DNA of 64,000 nucleotides from Hymenobacter jeollabukensis (GTDB taxonomy: Bacteria; Bacteroidota; Bacteroidia; Cytophagales; Hymenobacteraceae), in the NCBI RefSeq assembly GCF_005771675.1, contig NZ_VAJM01000001.1:496001-560000 (forward strand), given 5' to 3'. The position numbers and the translations under genes were made by a program. How positions within the stretch are numbered: the first letter of the stretch is position 1; each line of letters opens with the position of its first letter. Shown in pieces: positions 49,593 through 57,695 of the stretch. The notes below the pieces were generated by a model that worked only from the letters and a program-made list of their open reading frames with translations, was not told the origin of the DNA and ran no database searches.

Positions 49593-50291
49593 TTAGCGGC
49601 CTTTGGGTTGCAGGGGCCGCATTTCCATGTCCACGACGTGGAAGTTGAACGGTGTTTCGAGGGCGTAAACAATGGCGCCGGCAATGTCCGCGGGCTGCAT
49701 CATGTGCTCGTTGGCCGTGGTGCCGGGAATGTCGTCGAAGAAGTTGGTCTGCGTGGAGCCGGGATACAGGCAGGTGACCTTGATGCCGTCCTTGCGCACT
49801 TCCTTGAAGATGGAGTGCGAAAAGCCGCGCACCGCATACTTGGTGGCGCAGTAGCCGGCCATCATTTCGATGCCCGTCAGGCCGGCAATGGACGAAATAT
49901 TGACGATGTGGCCCAGCTGCTGGCGTTTCATCGGCGGCAGCACGGCCTTGGTGCAGTAGAACAGCCCGTGCACGTTGGTATCGAACATCTGGTGCCAGTC
50001 GGCGGAACTGAAGCCGTCGACGGCGCCCGAAATGCCCAGGCCGGCGTTGTTGACGAGCACGTGAATATCCGGGCCCAGCTCCCGCTGCGTGTTGGTCAGG
50101 GTTTCCTGCACCTGCACTTCGTCGCGCACGTCGCACTCGAAAAACGAAAACCGCTCGTGCTGCAGCCCGGCGGGCCGGCTGCGGCCCCAGCCGGCCACCA
50201 CGGCTCCGCGCTGGAGCAGCAGCTCCGCCGTGGCCAGCCCGATGCCTTTGCTGACGCCCGTGACAATGGCTACCTTGCCGTTCAGATCCAT
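49593..50291 (-). CDS. SDR-family NAD(P)-dependent oxidoreductase
   Basis: A 232-residue classical SDR from ATG 50291 (MDLNGKVAIVTGVSKGIGLA, with TGxxxGIG cofactor motif), ECDVRD (adenine site), VLVNNAGLGISGAVDGF (NNAG), NISSIAGLTGIEMMAGYCAT and the catalytic YCATK (YxxxK). After this, CLYPGSTQTNFFDDIPGT. Substrate unknown; the wording is of the 3-ketoacyl-reductase-like SDR group. It is divergent from the GIN-domain gene at 50319. Confidence 0.88.
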   Translation of the reverse strand: MDLNGKVAIVTGVSKGIGLATAELLLQRGAVVAGWGRSRPAGLQHERFSFFECDVRDEVQVQETLTNTQRELGPDIHVLVNNAGLGISGAVDGFSSADWHQMFDTNVHGLFYCTKAVLPPMKRQQLGHIVNISSIAGLTGIEMMAGYCATKYAVRGFSHSIFKEVRKDGIKVTCLYPGSTQTNFFDDIPGTTANEHMMQPADIAGAIVYALETPFNFHVVDMEMRPLQPKGR

Positions 50292-50318
50292 GATGTTGTT
50301 AGGTTGGAAAAAGTGTTG

Positions 50319-51101
50319 ATGAACCGCTGCAAAACGGGCGCGCAAGATAGCACGCGCCTCCGGCTAGGGGCATACGCGGCCCCGGCCCTGCTGGTGGCGG
50401 CCGTGCTGCTCGGCGGCTGCCGCAAAGACCACGAGGGCGACTGTTTCAAGAGCAGCGGCAAGGTGACGGAGGAGCGGCGCGAGCTGGCCCCGTTCCGGGT
50501 GCTGCGCCTCTACGACAACGTGGAAGTAACCGTGGTGCAGGACGCGGAAACCTACGCCCTGGTGCGCACCGGCCAGAACCTGCAGGAAGACCTGGAGCTG
50601 ACCGAGCAGGACGGCACGCTGACCATCCGCAACACCAGCCGCTGCAACTGGGTGCGCCGCTACGACGTGCCCCGGCAAGTCACGCTGCACACCCCGCGCC
50701 TCACCGACGTGTTTCATACCGGCGAGAAAACCCTGCGCACCCAGGGCGTTTTCCGCCAGGACACACTTTTTCTGCACCTGGCCCGCGCCGGCGATGTGGA
50801 GTTCGAAGTCGAAAGCAAGCGGCTGTGGGTCGACCTCTACGAGCTGGGCGACATGCGCCTTTCCGGCCGCACCGACGAGCTGGTGGCTACCGTCGGCGAC
50901 CTGGGCAGCCTCTACGCCCAGGGCTTGCGCGTCCGCCGCGCCAGCGTCGACCTGGACAAGCTCGGTGACGGCGACGCCCACGTGCTGGTCACCGACTTCC
51001 TCGGCGCCCGCGTGGCCGGCAATGGCAGCCTGTACTACAATGGCTCCGCCGCGCAGAAAGACATCAGCGTGACGGGTAAAGGCCGGGCGGTAAGCCAATG
51101 A
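50319..51101 (+). CDS. GIN-domain (DUF2807) lipoprotein
   Basis: A 260-residue protein with a lipoprotein signal peptide; lipobox VLLGGC puts the acylated Cys at about 34. After the Cys, FRVLRLYDNVEVTVVQDAE is the DUF2807 (putative auto-transporter adhesin, head GIN domain) start: V-x-x-x-x-x-V-x-V-x-x-G-x-x repeats of a right-handed beta-helix continue to the end. Bacteroidota have many such surface proteins; function unknown. The stop TGA is inside the repeat (CCAATGAACAATG) that follows. Confidence 0.85.
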   Translation: MNRCKTGAQDSTRLRLGAYAAPALLVAAVLLGGCRKDHEGDCFKSSGKVTEERRELAPFRVLRLYDNVEVTVVQDAETYALVRTGQNLQEDLELTEQDGTLTIRNTSRCNWVRRYDVPRQVTLHTPRLTDVFHTGEKTLRTQGVFRQDTLFLHLARAGDVEFEVESKRLWVDLYELGDMRLSGRTDELVATVGDLGSLYAQGLRVRRASVDLDKLGDGDAHVLVTDFLGARVAGNGSLYYNGSAAQKDISVTGKGRAVSQ

Positions 51102-51160
51102 ACAATGGCGCAAGGGTGTATTCCCTATTGTTCATTGCTTATTGATAATTGCTCATTGCC
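51095..51160. repeat. CAATGAACAATG/ATTGTTCATTGC inverted-repeat element
   Basis: Left CCAATGAACAATGG and right CTATTGTTCATTGCTTATTG, then ATAATTGCTCATTG: complementary arms with a 9-10-base beat and a shorter left arm. It lies between convergent genes; the left arm overlaps the stop of the GIN-domain gene. Confidence 0.8.
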
Positions 51161-51161
51161 C

Positions 51162-51875
51162 TCAAATATCTCCCAGCTGGGGCCGGATCAGTAGCTCCTC
51201 CACCACGGCCTGGGGTGAGAGGCTCCAGGTGCTGAACACGGCTTCGGCCACGTCTTCGGCCCGGATAAACCGCTCCCGGGGCAGCTCTACGCCTTCCCAG
51301 CTGGCGGTGTAGGTGGCGCCGGGCAGCACGGCCGTCACGCGCACGTTGGTGAGCTTCAACTCCTCGCGCAGGTTTTTGGTCAGGCCGTAGAGGGCAAACT
51401 TGGCCACCCCGTAGGAGCCGCCGTTGGGGTACGGCACTAGGCTGGCGGTGGAGCACATGGTGAAAATGTGCGCCGCCGGTTGCGCCAACAGCTGCGGCAG
51501 CAGGCCGCGGGTCACGTCGTAGGTGCTCAGCAGGTTCACGGCCAGCATGTCGCGCAGGGTCGAGCCATCAGCGGCGTCGTCCTGCAGGCGGCCGGGCACG
51601 AAGGAGCCGGCGTTGTTGACCAGCACGTCCACGTCGCCGCCCAGGCCGAGCACGAAATCCACGAAGCGGCGGGCTTCGTTGGGCTTGCTCAGGTCGGCGG
51701 GCAGGGCCTGAACCTCGGCGTCCGGGAATTGTTGCTCCAAATCGGTGCGCAGCGCGTCGAGGTCTTCGGCCGAGCGGGCGCAGGTGACCAGGCGCCAGCC
51801 GGCGCGGGCAAAACGTTCCAGAATGGCGCGGCCAATGCCCTTGCTGCCGCCCGTCACCACAATTGTTTTCTGCAT
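51162..51875 (-). CDS. SDR-family NAD(P)-dependent oxidoreductase
   Basis: A 237-residue SDR from ATG 51875 (MQKTIVVTGGSKGIGRAILE). TGxxxGIG site, ALPADLSKPNEA, VDVLVNNAGSFVPGRL, FTMCSTASLVPYPNGGSYGV followed by AKFALYGL: the catalytic pair is Y-x-x-x-K (YGVAK). Then VLPGATYTASWEGVEL. Probably a carbonyl reductase or sepiapterin-reductase-like enzyme; substrate unknown. Divergent from mlaE. Confidence 0.87.
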   Translation of the reverse strand: MQKTIVVTGGSKGIGRAILERFARAGWRLVTCARSAEDLDALRTDLEQQFPDAEVQALPADLSKPNEARRFVDFVLGLGGDVDVLVNNAGSFVPGRLQDDAADGSTLRDMLAVNLLSTYDVTRGLLPQLLAQPAAHIFTMCSTASLVPYPNGGSYGVAKFALYGLTKNLREELKLTNVRVTAVLPGATYTASWEGVELPRERFIRAEDVAEAVFSTWSLSPQAVVEELLIRPQLGDI

Positions 51876-51958
51876 ATCGCGTAAGATTGTTTCGCGGTTT
51901 GTACGTATGTAAGCTCGCACCGCTCCGGCGGTTTCATTTTTTCTCTCCAGCCCCTACT

Positions 51959-52690
51959 ATGGTCAAAGTTTTCGGCCAATTTCTGCTTTTCCTGCAGAGC
52001 ATGCTCGTGCGCACCGAGCGCGTCAAAGTTATCTGGAACCGCACCCTCGACGAAGCCGTGCTCATCGGCATCGATTCGATTCTCATCGTCAGCATCGTTT
52101 CCGCCTTTATCGGGGCCGTAACCTGCGTGCAGATTGCCTACAACCTCATCAACCCGCTCATTCCGAAGTCGACCATCGGCTACATGGTGCGCGAAATGAC
52201 CATTCTGGAGCTGGCCCCCACCATCACCAGCATCGTGCTAGCGGGCAAGGTGGGCAGCAGCATTGCCGGCGGCCTGGGCACCATGCGCATCACCGAGCAA
52301 ATCGACGCCCTGGAGGTCATGGGCATCAATTCCAGCAACTACCTGGTGCTGCCGCGCATTCTGGGCTCCATCATCACGTTTCCGCTGCTGGTTATCCTGG
52401 CCATGGTCCTCTCGATTCTGGGCGGCTACCTGGCCGGCACGCTCTCCGGCGCCATGACCGCCCAGGAATACGTGGAAGGCATCCGCGACACGTTTATTCC
52501 CTACAACATCGTGTTTGCGCTGATCAAGTCGGTGGTGTTTGCCTTCCTGGTATCGGCCATTTCGGCTTACCGCGGCTACTTCACCGTAGGCGGCGCGCTG
52601 GAAGTGGGCGCCAGCAGCACCACGGCCGTCACGCACTCCATCATTGCCATCCTGATCGGCGACTTCGTCCTGGCCTACACGCTCCTTTAA
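51959..52690 (+). CDS. mlaE: MlaE-family ABC permease (phospholipid transport)
   Basis: A 243-residue membrane protein from ATG 51959 (MVKVFGQFLLFLQSMLVRTE). Typical MlaE sequences: an interfacial N-terminal helix, ELAPTITSIVLAGKVGSSIA, then GGLGTMRITEQIDALEVMGI (the conserved coupling helix with E-Q-I-D-A-L), PRILGSIITFPLLVILAMVL and the final SSTTAVTHSIIAILIGDFVL. In Gram-negative bacteria MlaE with MlaF and an MCE protein traffics phospholipids between membranes. The MCE protein is not in this window after mlaF. Confidence 0.92.
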   Translation: MVKVFGQFLLFLQSMLVRTERVKVIWNRTLDEAVLIGIDSILIVSIVSAFIGAVTCVQIAYNLINPLIPKSTIGYMVREMTILELAPTITSIVLAGKVGSSIAGGLGTMRITEQIDALEVMGINSSNYLVLPRILGSIITFPLLVILAMVLSILGGYLAGTLSGAMTAQEYVEGIRDTFIPYNIVFALIKSVVFAFLVSAISAYRGYFTVGGALEVGASSTTAVTHSIIAILIGDFVLAYTLL

Positions 52691-52691
52691 A

Positions 52692-52782
52692 GGTGAAATG
52701 GTGAGCTGGTGAAGTGGTGAGTTTAACGTTTGGGAAGCCTAAACGACACTCACCACTTCACCACCTCACAATCTCACCACTT
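52692..52782. repeat. GGTGAAATGGTGA-family inverted-repeat element between mlaE and mlaF
   Basis: Left arm GGTGAAATGGTGAGCTGGTG... (52692-52722) and right arm CACTCACCACTTCACCACCT... (52747-52782) with TTAACGTTTGGG/AGCCTAAACG in the spacer. It begins 2 bases after the mlaE stop and ends 5 bases before mlaF, inside an otherwise tight operon. Confidence 0.92.
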
Positions 52783-52787
52783 GTGAC

Positions 52788-53594
52788 ATGATCGAAATTC
52801 ACAACGTCCATAAATCCTTCGGCGACGCGCCCATTCTGAAGGGCGTCACCTGCACCTTCGAGACTGGCAAGTGCAACCTGGTGCTCGGGGGCTCGGGCAC
52901 CGGCAAATCGGTGCTGCTCAAGTGCATCGTGGGCCTGCTCAAGCCCGACATCGGCTCCATCACCTTCGACGGCACCATCTTCACCAACAACAAGGTGGAA
53001 ATCCGCCAGGAAATCCGGAAGCAGATCGGGATGCTGTTCCAGGCCTCGGCGTTGTTCGACTCGATGAACGTGTTCGAGAACGTGGAATTTCCGCTGAAGA
53101 TGCTCACGCCCGACATGAGCCGGGCCGAGCGGCGCGACCGGGTGGAGTTCTGCCTGAAGCGCGTGGGCCTCGAAGCGGCCGGCAACAAGATGCCCTCCGA
53201 GCTGTCGGGCGGCATGAAGAAGCGCGTGGGCATTGCCCGCGCCATTGCCCCGAACTGTACCTACCTGTTCTGCGACGAGCCCAACTCCGGCCTCGACCCG
53301 CTCACCAGCATCAAAATCGACGAGCTGATCTACGAAATTACCCACGAGTACAACATCACCACCGTCATCATCACCCACGACATGAACTCAGTGGTGGAAA
53401 TCGGCGACCATATCGTGTACCTGCACAAGGGCCAGAAGCTTTGGGACGGCACCAAGGATGAAATTCTCAACGCCCAGGTGCCCGAGCTGAAGGAATTCAT
53501 CTTCAGCAGCAGCCTGGTGCGCGCCGCCAAGCGCATCGAAATGGAAGGCGGCAGCCTGGAGGAAATCCGCCAGGAACCCTCGAAGGACATCTAG
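52788..53594 (+). CDS. mlaF: MlaF-like ABC ATPase (phospholipid transport)
   Basis: A 268-residue ATPase. Walker A LGGSGTGKSVLLKCI, MLFQASALFDSMNVFENV (Q-loop with the MlaF phrase QxxALFDSxxVxENV), ELSGGMKKRVGIARAIAPNC (signature), FCDEPNSGLDPLTSIKIDEL (Walker B/D-loop) and THDMNSV (H-loop). The SGGMxKRVGxARAIA wording is characteristic of MlaF rather than other ABC ATPases. Works with MlaE (51959) for lipid transport at the inner membrane. Confidence 0.93.
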   Translation: MIEIHNVHKSFGDAPILKGVTCTFETGKCNLVLGGSGTGKSVLLKCIVGLLKPDIGSITFDGTIFTNNKVEIRQEIRKQIGMLFQASALFDSMNVFENVEFPLKMLTPDMSRAERRDRVEFCLKRVGLEAAGNKMPSELSGGMKKRVGIARAIAPNCTYLFCDEPNSGLDPLTSIKIDELIYEITHEYNITTVIITHDMNSVVEIGDHIVYLHKGQKLWDGTKDEILNAQVPELKEFIFSSSLVRAAKRIEMEGGSLEEIRQEPSKDI

Positions 53595-53625
53595 CCATCG
53601 GCAACACAAGCAGACGGCAGCACTG

Positions 53626-53852
53626 GCCGTCATTGCGAGCAGCGCGAAGCAATCGGTCCTGGCCAATGTGCCGCCGATGCAATGCCTGCAAACCGAAAGT
53701 CGACTGAGTAACAATGGCGCCGCCCGAAACCAAGTAACGCTGGTTTCGGGCGGTGCTGTTTTGGGTTTCTGCCAGTTGTAGCGGCGGTGCTACTGGAGGA
53801 AAGATTGGCTACGCCTTCCTGCGGTTGCCGCGCTTCGCTCGCAATGACGGCC
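53626..53852. repeat. Inverted-repeat element, CGTCATTGCGAGC family (copy 2)
   Basis: Left GGCCGTCATTGCGAGCAGCG (53626-53645 on) and right ...CTCGCAATGACGGCC (to 53852); inner hairpin CCGCCCGAAACC with GGTTTCGGGCGG (53720-53753), then TGCTGTTTT, a terminator. It shares the outer arms, inner hairpin and AGCGGCGGTGCTACT with copy 1 at 16883-17072, so the full about 200-bp element is a dispersed family. Between convergent mlaF and the DinB-family gene. Confidence 0.9.
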
Positions 53853-53867
53853 GGGGCAGCCGCTTGC

Positions 53868-54446
53868 TTATCCCTGCTGGAAGTTGCCCCAGCCCATGCG
53901 CTTGCGCAGGCTGGTGATGTGCGCAATATGGTGCCGGCCGTGCCAGGCGTACAGCACTAGGGCTTGGTCGAGGCGAATCGTCTGCTCCGTTGCCGGGTGG
54001 TACCAGGTGCGCTGCCACTGCTCGTCGGTGAGCTGGCTGAGCAGCACCACCCAGCGGGCGTGCAGCGCGTCGAGCAGGATCAGCGACACGTCGGGCGGCA
54101 CGATGGTCACGTCGGGCAGCTGGGCCCAGGCGGCTTCGTTGTAGGGCCGGATGGTGGGGTTGTCCTCGGTCAGAGCCAGCCGGAAGCGGGTGTAGCTGTT
54201 CACGTGCGAGTCGGGCAGGTGGTGCAGCACCTGGCGCACCGTCCAGCCGCCCGGACGGTAGGGCGTATCAAACTGCTCCCCGCTAAGGCCATCGAGGGCC
54301 ATGCGCAGCTCGGTGGGCAAAGCCATCAGCTGCTGAATGTAGCCGTGGCGCTGCTCGGCCGTCAGCGGCTGCTCGGGCAGTTGGTAGTGGCCAATGGGGT
54401 AGCGCAGGTCCTGCTCGGCGGCAGGTTGGGTTTCGGGAGTCGACAT
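53868..54446 (-). CDS. DinB/YfiT-family putative thiol (bacillithiol) transferase
   Basis: A 192-residue four-helix-bundle protein from ATG 54446 (MSTPETQPAAEQDLRYPIGH). Conserved metal-site histidines: HHLPDSHVNSYTRFRLALTE (HxxDSHxxxxxR) and AWHGRHHIAHI near the C-terminus, the YfiT/DinB-like triad. Also RPGGWTVRQVLHHLPDS, the WTxxQxxxHxxDS signature of bacillithiol transferases in Bacteroidota and Firmicutes. Role in thiol conjugation is inferred. Confidence 0.85.
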   Translation of the reverse strand: MSTPETQPAAEQDLRYPIGHYQLPEQPLTAEQRHGYIQQLMALPTELRMALDGLSGEQFDTPYRPGGWTVRQVLHHLPDSHVNSYTRFRLALTEDNPTIRPYNEAAWAQLPDVTIVPPDVSLILLDALHARWVVLLSQLTDEQWQRTWYHPATEQTIRLDQALVLYAWHGRHHIAHITSLRKRMGWGNFQQG

Positions 54447-54521
54447 AGGGGCAAAATTAAGCGCCGCAAGTCTACGGAATTGCGGCCAACCGATAGGTGC
54501 TTCCCTCCTGCCGGCAATACG

Positions 54522-54560
54522 CAAAGCGGCCCGTTTCCTTGCCGGAAACGGGCCGCTTTG
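54522..54560. terminator. Intrinsic terminator
   Basis: CAAAGCGGCCCGTTTCC (54522-54538) pairs perfectly with GGAAACGGGCCGCTTTG (54544-54560): a 17-bp stem. Between the DinB gene start and the bifunctional-nuclease stop on the minus strand, ending the transcript of the latter. Confidence 0.92.
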
Positions 54561-54597
54561 TTTCTGGATCAAACGACTGGAACAGCCGGCCAGGCCG

Positions 54598-55239
54598 CTA
54601 TTCGTGGCCTTTGTCCTTGTCGCCGCGCTTGTTTAGCTCGTCGCGGATTTTGGCGGCCTTCTCGTAGTCCTCGCGCTCCAGCGCCTGGGCCAGCATCTTG
54701 GTCAGCTCTTCCTGCGACACCTGGCCCGAGGGCTCCTTGTGCTCGGCCACCTCGCTGCGCGGGGTGCTCGGGGTGTCGTCGTCCTCGTCGTCATCGTCCT
54801 CGTCGTCGGTTTCGGCGCCTTCGTCGAGGTCGGAGAGGATGATACCGGCTTCGCTCATCACGCTTTCCACCGTGTAAATCGGCACGCCGAAGCGCAGGCC
54901 GATGGCAATGGCGTCGGAAGGCCGCGAGTCCAGCTCAAACGTGGTGGCCCCGTCGGAGCACACGATTTTGGAGTAGAACACGCCTTCCTTCAGGTCGGAG
55001 ATGAGCACCTCCAGGATGGTCACGTGTACCTGCTCGGCAAACGACTTGAACAGGTCGTGGGTGAGCGGACGGTTGGGGTTGATTTTCTCGATCTGGATGG
55101 CAATGCTCTGCGCCTCAAACATGCCAATGATGATGGGCAGGCGGCGGTTGCCGTGCTTTTCACCCAGAATCAGGGCAAACGACCCCGATTGCGACTGGCT
55201 GGAGGACAAGCCCAGAATTTCGAGCTGAATTTTCTTCAC
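54598..55239 (-). CDS. Bifunctional nuclease family (DUF151) protein with UVR motif
   Basis: A 213-residue protein. N-terminal BFN domain (1-140): KKIQLEILGLSSSQSQSGSF, ALILGEKHGNRRLPIIIG, EAQSIAIQIEKINPNRPLTH and ELDSRPSDAIAIGLRFG (the SRPSDAIALA motif). An acidic linker (about 140-155, Asp/Glu-rich) and a C-terminal UvrB/UvrC-like motif EREDYEKAAKIRDELNKRG. The BFN domain has RNase/DNase activity reported in plants and bacteria; the role here is unknown. Followed by a strong terminator at 54522. Confidence 0.9.
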   Translation of the reverse strand: MKKIQLEILGLSSSQSQSGSFALILGEKHGNRRLPIIIGMFEAQSIAIQIEKINPNRPLTHDLFKSFAEQVHVTILEVLISDLKEGVFYSKIVCSDGATTFELDSRPSDAIAIGLRFGVPIYTVESVMSEAGIILSDLDEGAETDDEDDDDEDDDTPSTPRSEVAEHKEPSGQVSQEELTKMLAQALEREDYEKAAKIRDELNKRGDKDKGHE

Positions 55240-55359
55240 GAGGGAGAAATGTATGCGAATGGGTGATGGGTGACTGAATTGCTTCTAACGCAATAATGCG
55301 AGCGGGGGGAAAATGTTAGCTGATTTTTTCCCGCCCGCACTTTTTGCGCAGTCACTCGG

Positions 55360-56337
55360 CTAGCCCAGCTCCTTGACGGCCTGGGTCAGCTTGGGCAGCA
55401 CCTCAAACACGTCGCCCACGATGCCGTAGTCGGCGGCCTTGAAGAAGGGAGCCTCGGGGTCCTTGTTGATGACCACGATAACCTTCGACGAGTTGACGCC
55501 GGCCAAGTGCTGGATGGCGCCCGAGATGCCGCAGGCAATATACAAGTTCGGCGACACGGTGATGCCCGTCTGGCCCACGTGCTCGTGGTGGGGGCGCCAG
55601 TCAACGTCCGACACCGGCTTGGAGCAGGCCGTAGCCGCACCCAGCGCCTTGGCCAGGTCCTCAATGAGGTGCCAGTTCTCCGGGCCCTTCATGCCGCGGC
55701 CACCCGATACCACTTTGTCGGCTTCCGGCAGCAGAATGCCGCCGGCCTGATCCTGCATAATCACCTGCTTGGGCGCGTCGGCGAAGTCAGCGTCGGACAG
55801 CTGGGCCGTGAACGACTCCACCTGGGCGGTCTGGCCGCCGTTGTGCTGGGCTTCGATGCTGTTTTTCTTAACGGCAATGATTTTCCGGTCGCCCGACAGG
55901 GTCACATCGGCGAAGGCCTTGCCCGAGAAGGCGCCGCGCTTCACCGTGAACTGGCCGCCGTCGGTTTTGGGCAGTTCCACCACGTTGGTGGCCAGGGAAG
56001 CCTTCAGGCGCACCGCCAGGCGCGAGCCGACCGAAGCCCCGATGTTGGAGTTGGCCAGCACGATTACCTTGGCCTGCTCCTTATCGGCGGCGGCGGCAAT
56101 CAGCTTGGTGTAGGCGCCGTTGACGAAGTCCTTCAGGCGCGGCTCCGCGTCGAACAGCACCTTCGTGATGCCCTGCTCGCCCAGGGCGGCCAGGTTGGCT
56201 TCGGTGGCCTCGCCCACGGCCACGGCCGTAGCCGTGGTGCCGAGCATCTGGGCCACCTGCGCGCCGTACGACGCTACTTCCAGCGAAGATTTTTTCACTT
56301 CGCCCTTATCGCATTCTACTACTACGAGAACAGACAT
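55360..56337 (-). CDS. etfA: Electron transfer flavoprotein alpha subunit
   Basis: A 325-residue subunit. Starts MSVLVVVECDKGEVKKSSLE; C-terminal FAD domain from about 195: VVSGGRGMKGPENWHLIEDL (the SGGRG FAD signature), TVSPNLYIACGISGAIQHLA (GISGAIQH) and VVINKDPEAPFFKAADYGIV (NKDxxAPIFxxADYG). All are diagnostic. It pairs with EtfB (56446) upstream on the same strand and shuttles electrons from acyl-CoA dehydrogenases to the membrane quinone pool. An AT-rich repeat separates the two genes. Confidence 0.95.
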   Translation of the reverse strand: MSVLVVVECDKGEVKKSSLEVASYGAQVAQMLGTTATAVAVGEATEANLAALGEQGITKVLFDAEPRLKDFVNGAYTKLIAAAADKEQAKVIVLANSNIGASVGSRLAVRLKASLATNVVELPKTDGGQFTVKRGAFSGKAFADVTLSGDRKIIAVKKNSIEAQHNGGQTAQVESFTAQLSDADFADAPKQVIMQDQAGGILLPEADKVVSGGRGMKGPENWHLIEDLAKALGAATACSKPVSDVDWRPHHEHVGQTGITVSPNLYIACGISGAIQHLAGVNSSKVIVVINKDPEAPFFKAADYGIVGDVFEVLPKLTQAVKELG

Positions 56338-56345
56338 GGTTCTAC

Positions 56346-56442
56346 AATTAAGAATTAATAATTAATAATTAAGAATTATGATTAGCCTGCCGCATTGACG
56401 GTCAAACCAATTATTAATTCTTCATTATTAATTATTAATTGA
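56346..56442. repeat. AT-rich inverted-repeat element between etfB and etfA
   Basis: Left arm ATTAAGAATTAATAATTAAT... (56346-56380), right arm AATTATTAATTCTTCATTAT... (56408-56442), near-perfect complements with 9-10-base units. It begins immediately after the etfB stop and interrupts an otherwise tight etfBA operon. Confidence 0.92.
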
Positions 56443-56445
56443 TTC

Positions 56446-57186
56446 TTAGATGACTTTGGCTTCGTTGCGCAGCAGCTTGATCAGCTCGCCGGCATTGGCG
56501 GCGTCGATGAGCTTCACGCCCTGCTTCTTGGGCGGCAGCTGGTACTCGGCCACGGCCGTAGCGGCGCCTTCGCCCACGGCTTCCACCACTTTCAGCGGCT
56601 TGGTGCGGGCCGTCATGATGCCGCGCATGTTCGGGATGCGGGGTTCGCACATCGGCTGCTGGCACGAGGCCACGAACGGGGCCGCAACCTCCACGATTTC
56701 CTTGCCGCCTTCGATTTCGCGCTCTAGCGTGGCGGTGTTGCCGCTCATGTCGAGCTTCATGGCCGGGGCTACCGTGGGAATGCCGAGAAGCTCACCCACC
56801 ATGCCGTGCACCTGAAAGCCGTTGTAGTCGATGCTTTCCTTGCCCATCAGGATGACCTCGTAGCCGCCTTCCTTGGCGTAGTGGGCAATCTGCTGGGCCA
56901 CAAACCAGGCGTCTTTGGGGGCGGCGTTGACGCGGATGGCGTCGTCGGCACCGATGGCCAGGGCTTTGCGGATGTTGGGTTCGGTGTCGGCTTCCCCGAC
57001 GTTGAGCACCGTGACGGTGCCGCTGCCCTGGGCTTCTTTGAGCTCAATGGCGCGAGTGAGTGCATACTCATCCCACGGATTGATGACGAACTGCACGCCC
57101 GCCTTGTTAAACTCCTTATTATCCGGGGTAAACGTGATTTTGGTCGTCGTGTCCGGGACGTTGCTAATGCAAACGAGGAACTTCAT
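56446..57186 (-). CDS. etfB: Electron transfer flavoprotein beta subunit
   Basis: A 246-residue subunit: MKFLVCISNVPDTTTKITFT, then FVINPWDEYALTRAIELKEA (NPFDExAIE-like), a VLNVGEADTEPNIRKALAIG beta-alpha unit, ESIDYNGFQVHGMVGELLGIP and CEPRIPNMRGIMTARTKPL, the EtfB signature. AMP-binding subunit that forms the heterodimer with EtfA for transfer of electrons from fatty-acid beta-oxidation dehydrogenases. A TATCTTCG (57235-57242, minus) about 50 bases upstream may be the -7 element. Confidence 0.95.
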   Translation of the reverse strand: MKFLVCISNVPDTTTKITFTPDNKEFNKAGVQFVINPWDEYALTRAIELKEAQGSGTVTVLNVGEADTEPNIRKALAIGADDAIRVNAAPKDAWFVAQQIAHYAKEGGYEVILMGKESIDYNGFQVHGMVGELLGIPTVAPAMKLDMSGNTATLEREIEGGKEIVEVAAPFVASCQQPMCEPRIPNMRGIMTARTKPLKVVEAVGEGAATAVAEYQLPPKKQGVKLIDAANAGELIKLLRNEAKVI

Positions 57187-57259
57187 CAGGTCGACTTAAG
57201 GGTCAGAAGATGCGGGCAATGCCCTAATTTCGGGCCGAAGATACTGGAAAATCCCGCCG

Positions 57260-57601
57260 ATGGAAACCGCACCTAGCCGCCTGGAGCAACTGCTCACCTT
57301 CTACAAGGAAGACCCGACCGACGCCTTTACCGTGTACGCGCTGGCCACCGAGTACCGCTCGGCCGGCGACCCGGACACGGCCTGGCAGTACTACCAGAAG
57401 CTCCTGACGGAACACCCTGATTACGTGGGCACTTACTACCACGCCGGCAAGCTCCGGCAGGAACAGGGGCACGTGGAAGAAGCCGAAAACATCCTGCGTA
57501 CGGGCCTCACCGTGGCCCGTAAAGCCGGGCAGATGCACGCCGCTTCGGAGCTGCAGGGCGCCCTCAATAACGTACTCGGACTGGACTACGAGGACGACTA
57601 A
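57260..57601 (+). CDS. Small TPR-repeat protein
   Basis: A 113-residue protein: LEQLLTFYKEDPTDAFTVYA, LATEYRSAGDPDTAWQYYQK, LLTEHPDYVGTYYHAGKLRQ, EQGHVEEAENILRTGLTVAR: two to three tetratricopeptide helix pairs (W/Y-x3-G-x2-Y-F/A pattern). Probably an adaptor; no partner is obvious. Divergent from etfB. Confidence 0.82.
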   Translation: METAPSRLEQLLTFYKEDPTDAFTVYALATEYRSAGDPDTAWQYYQKLLTEHPDYVGTYYHAGKLRQEQGHVEEAENILRTGLTVARKAGQMHAASELQGALNNVLGLDYEDD

Positions 57602-57695
57602 AATTTATTCGGCACGCCTAACATTTTTCGACAAATGGGCCGTGCGGGCCGTAGCGCGCACGGTGCGGACGATACACCTAGCCCAGCCCCACACG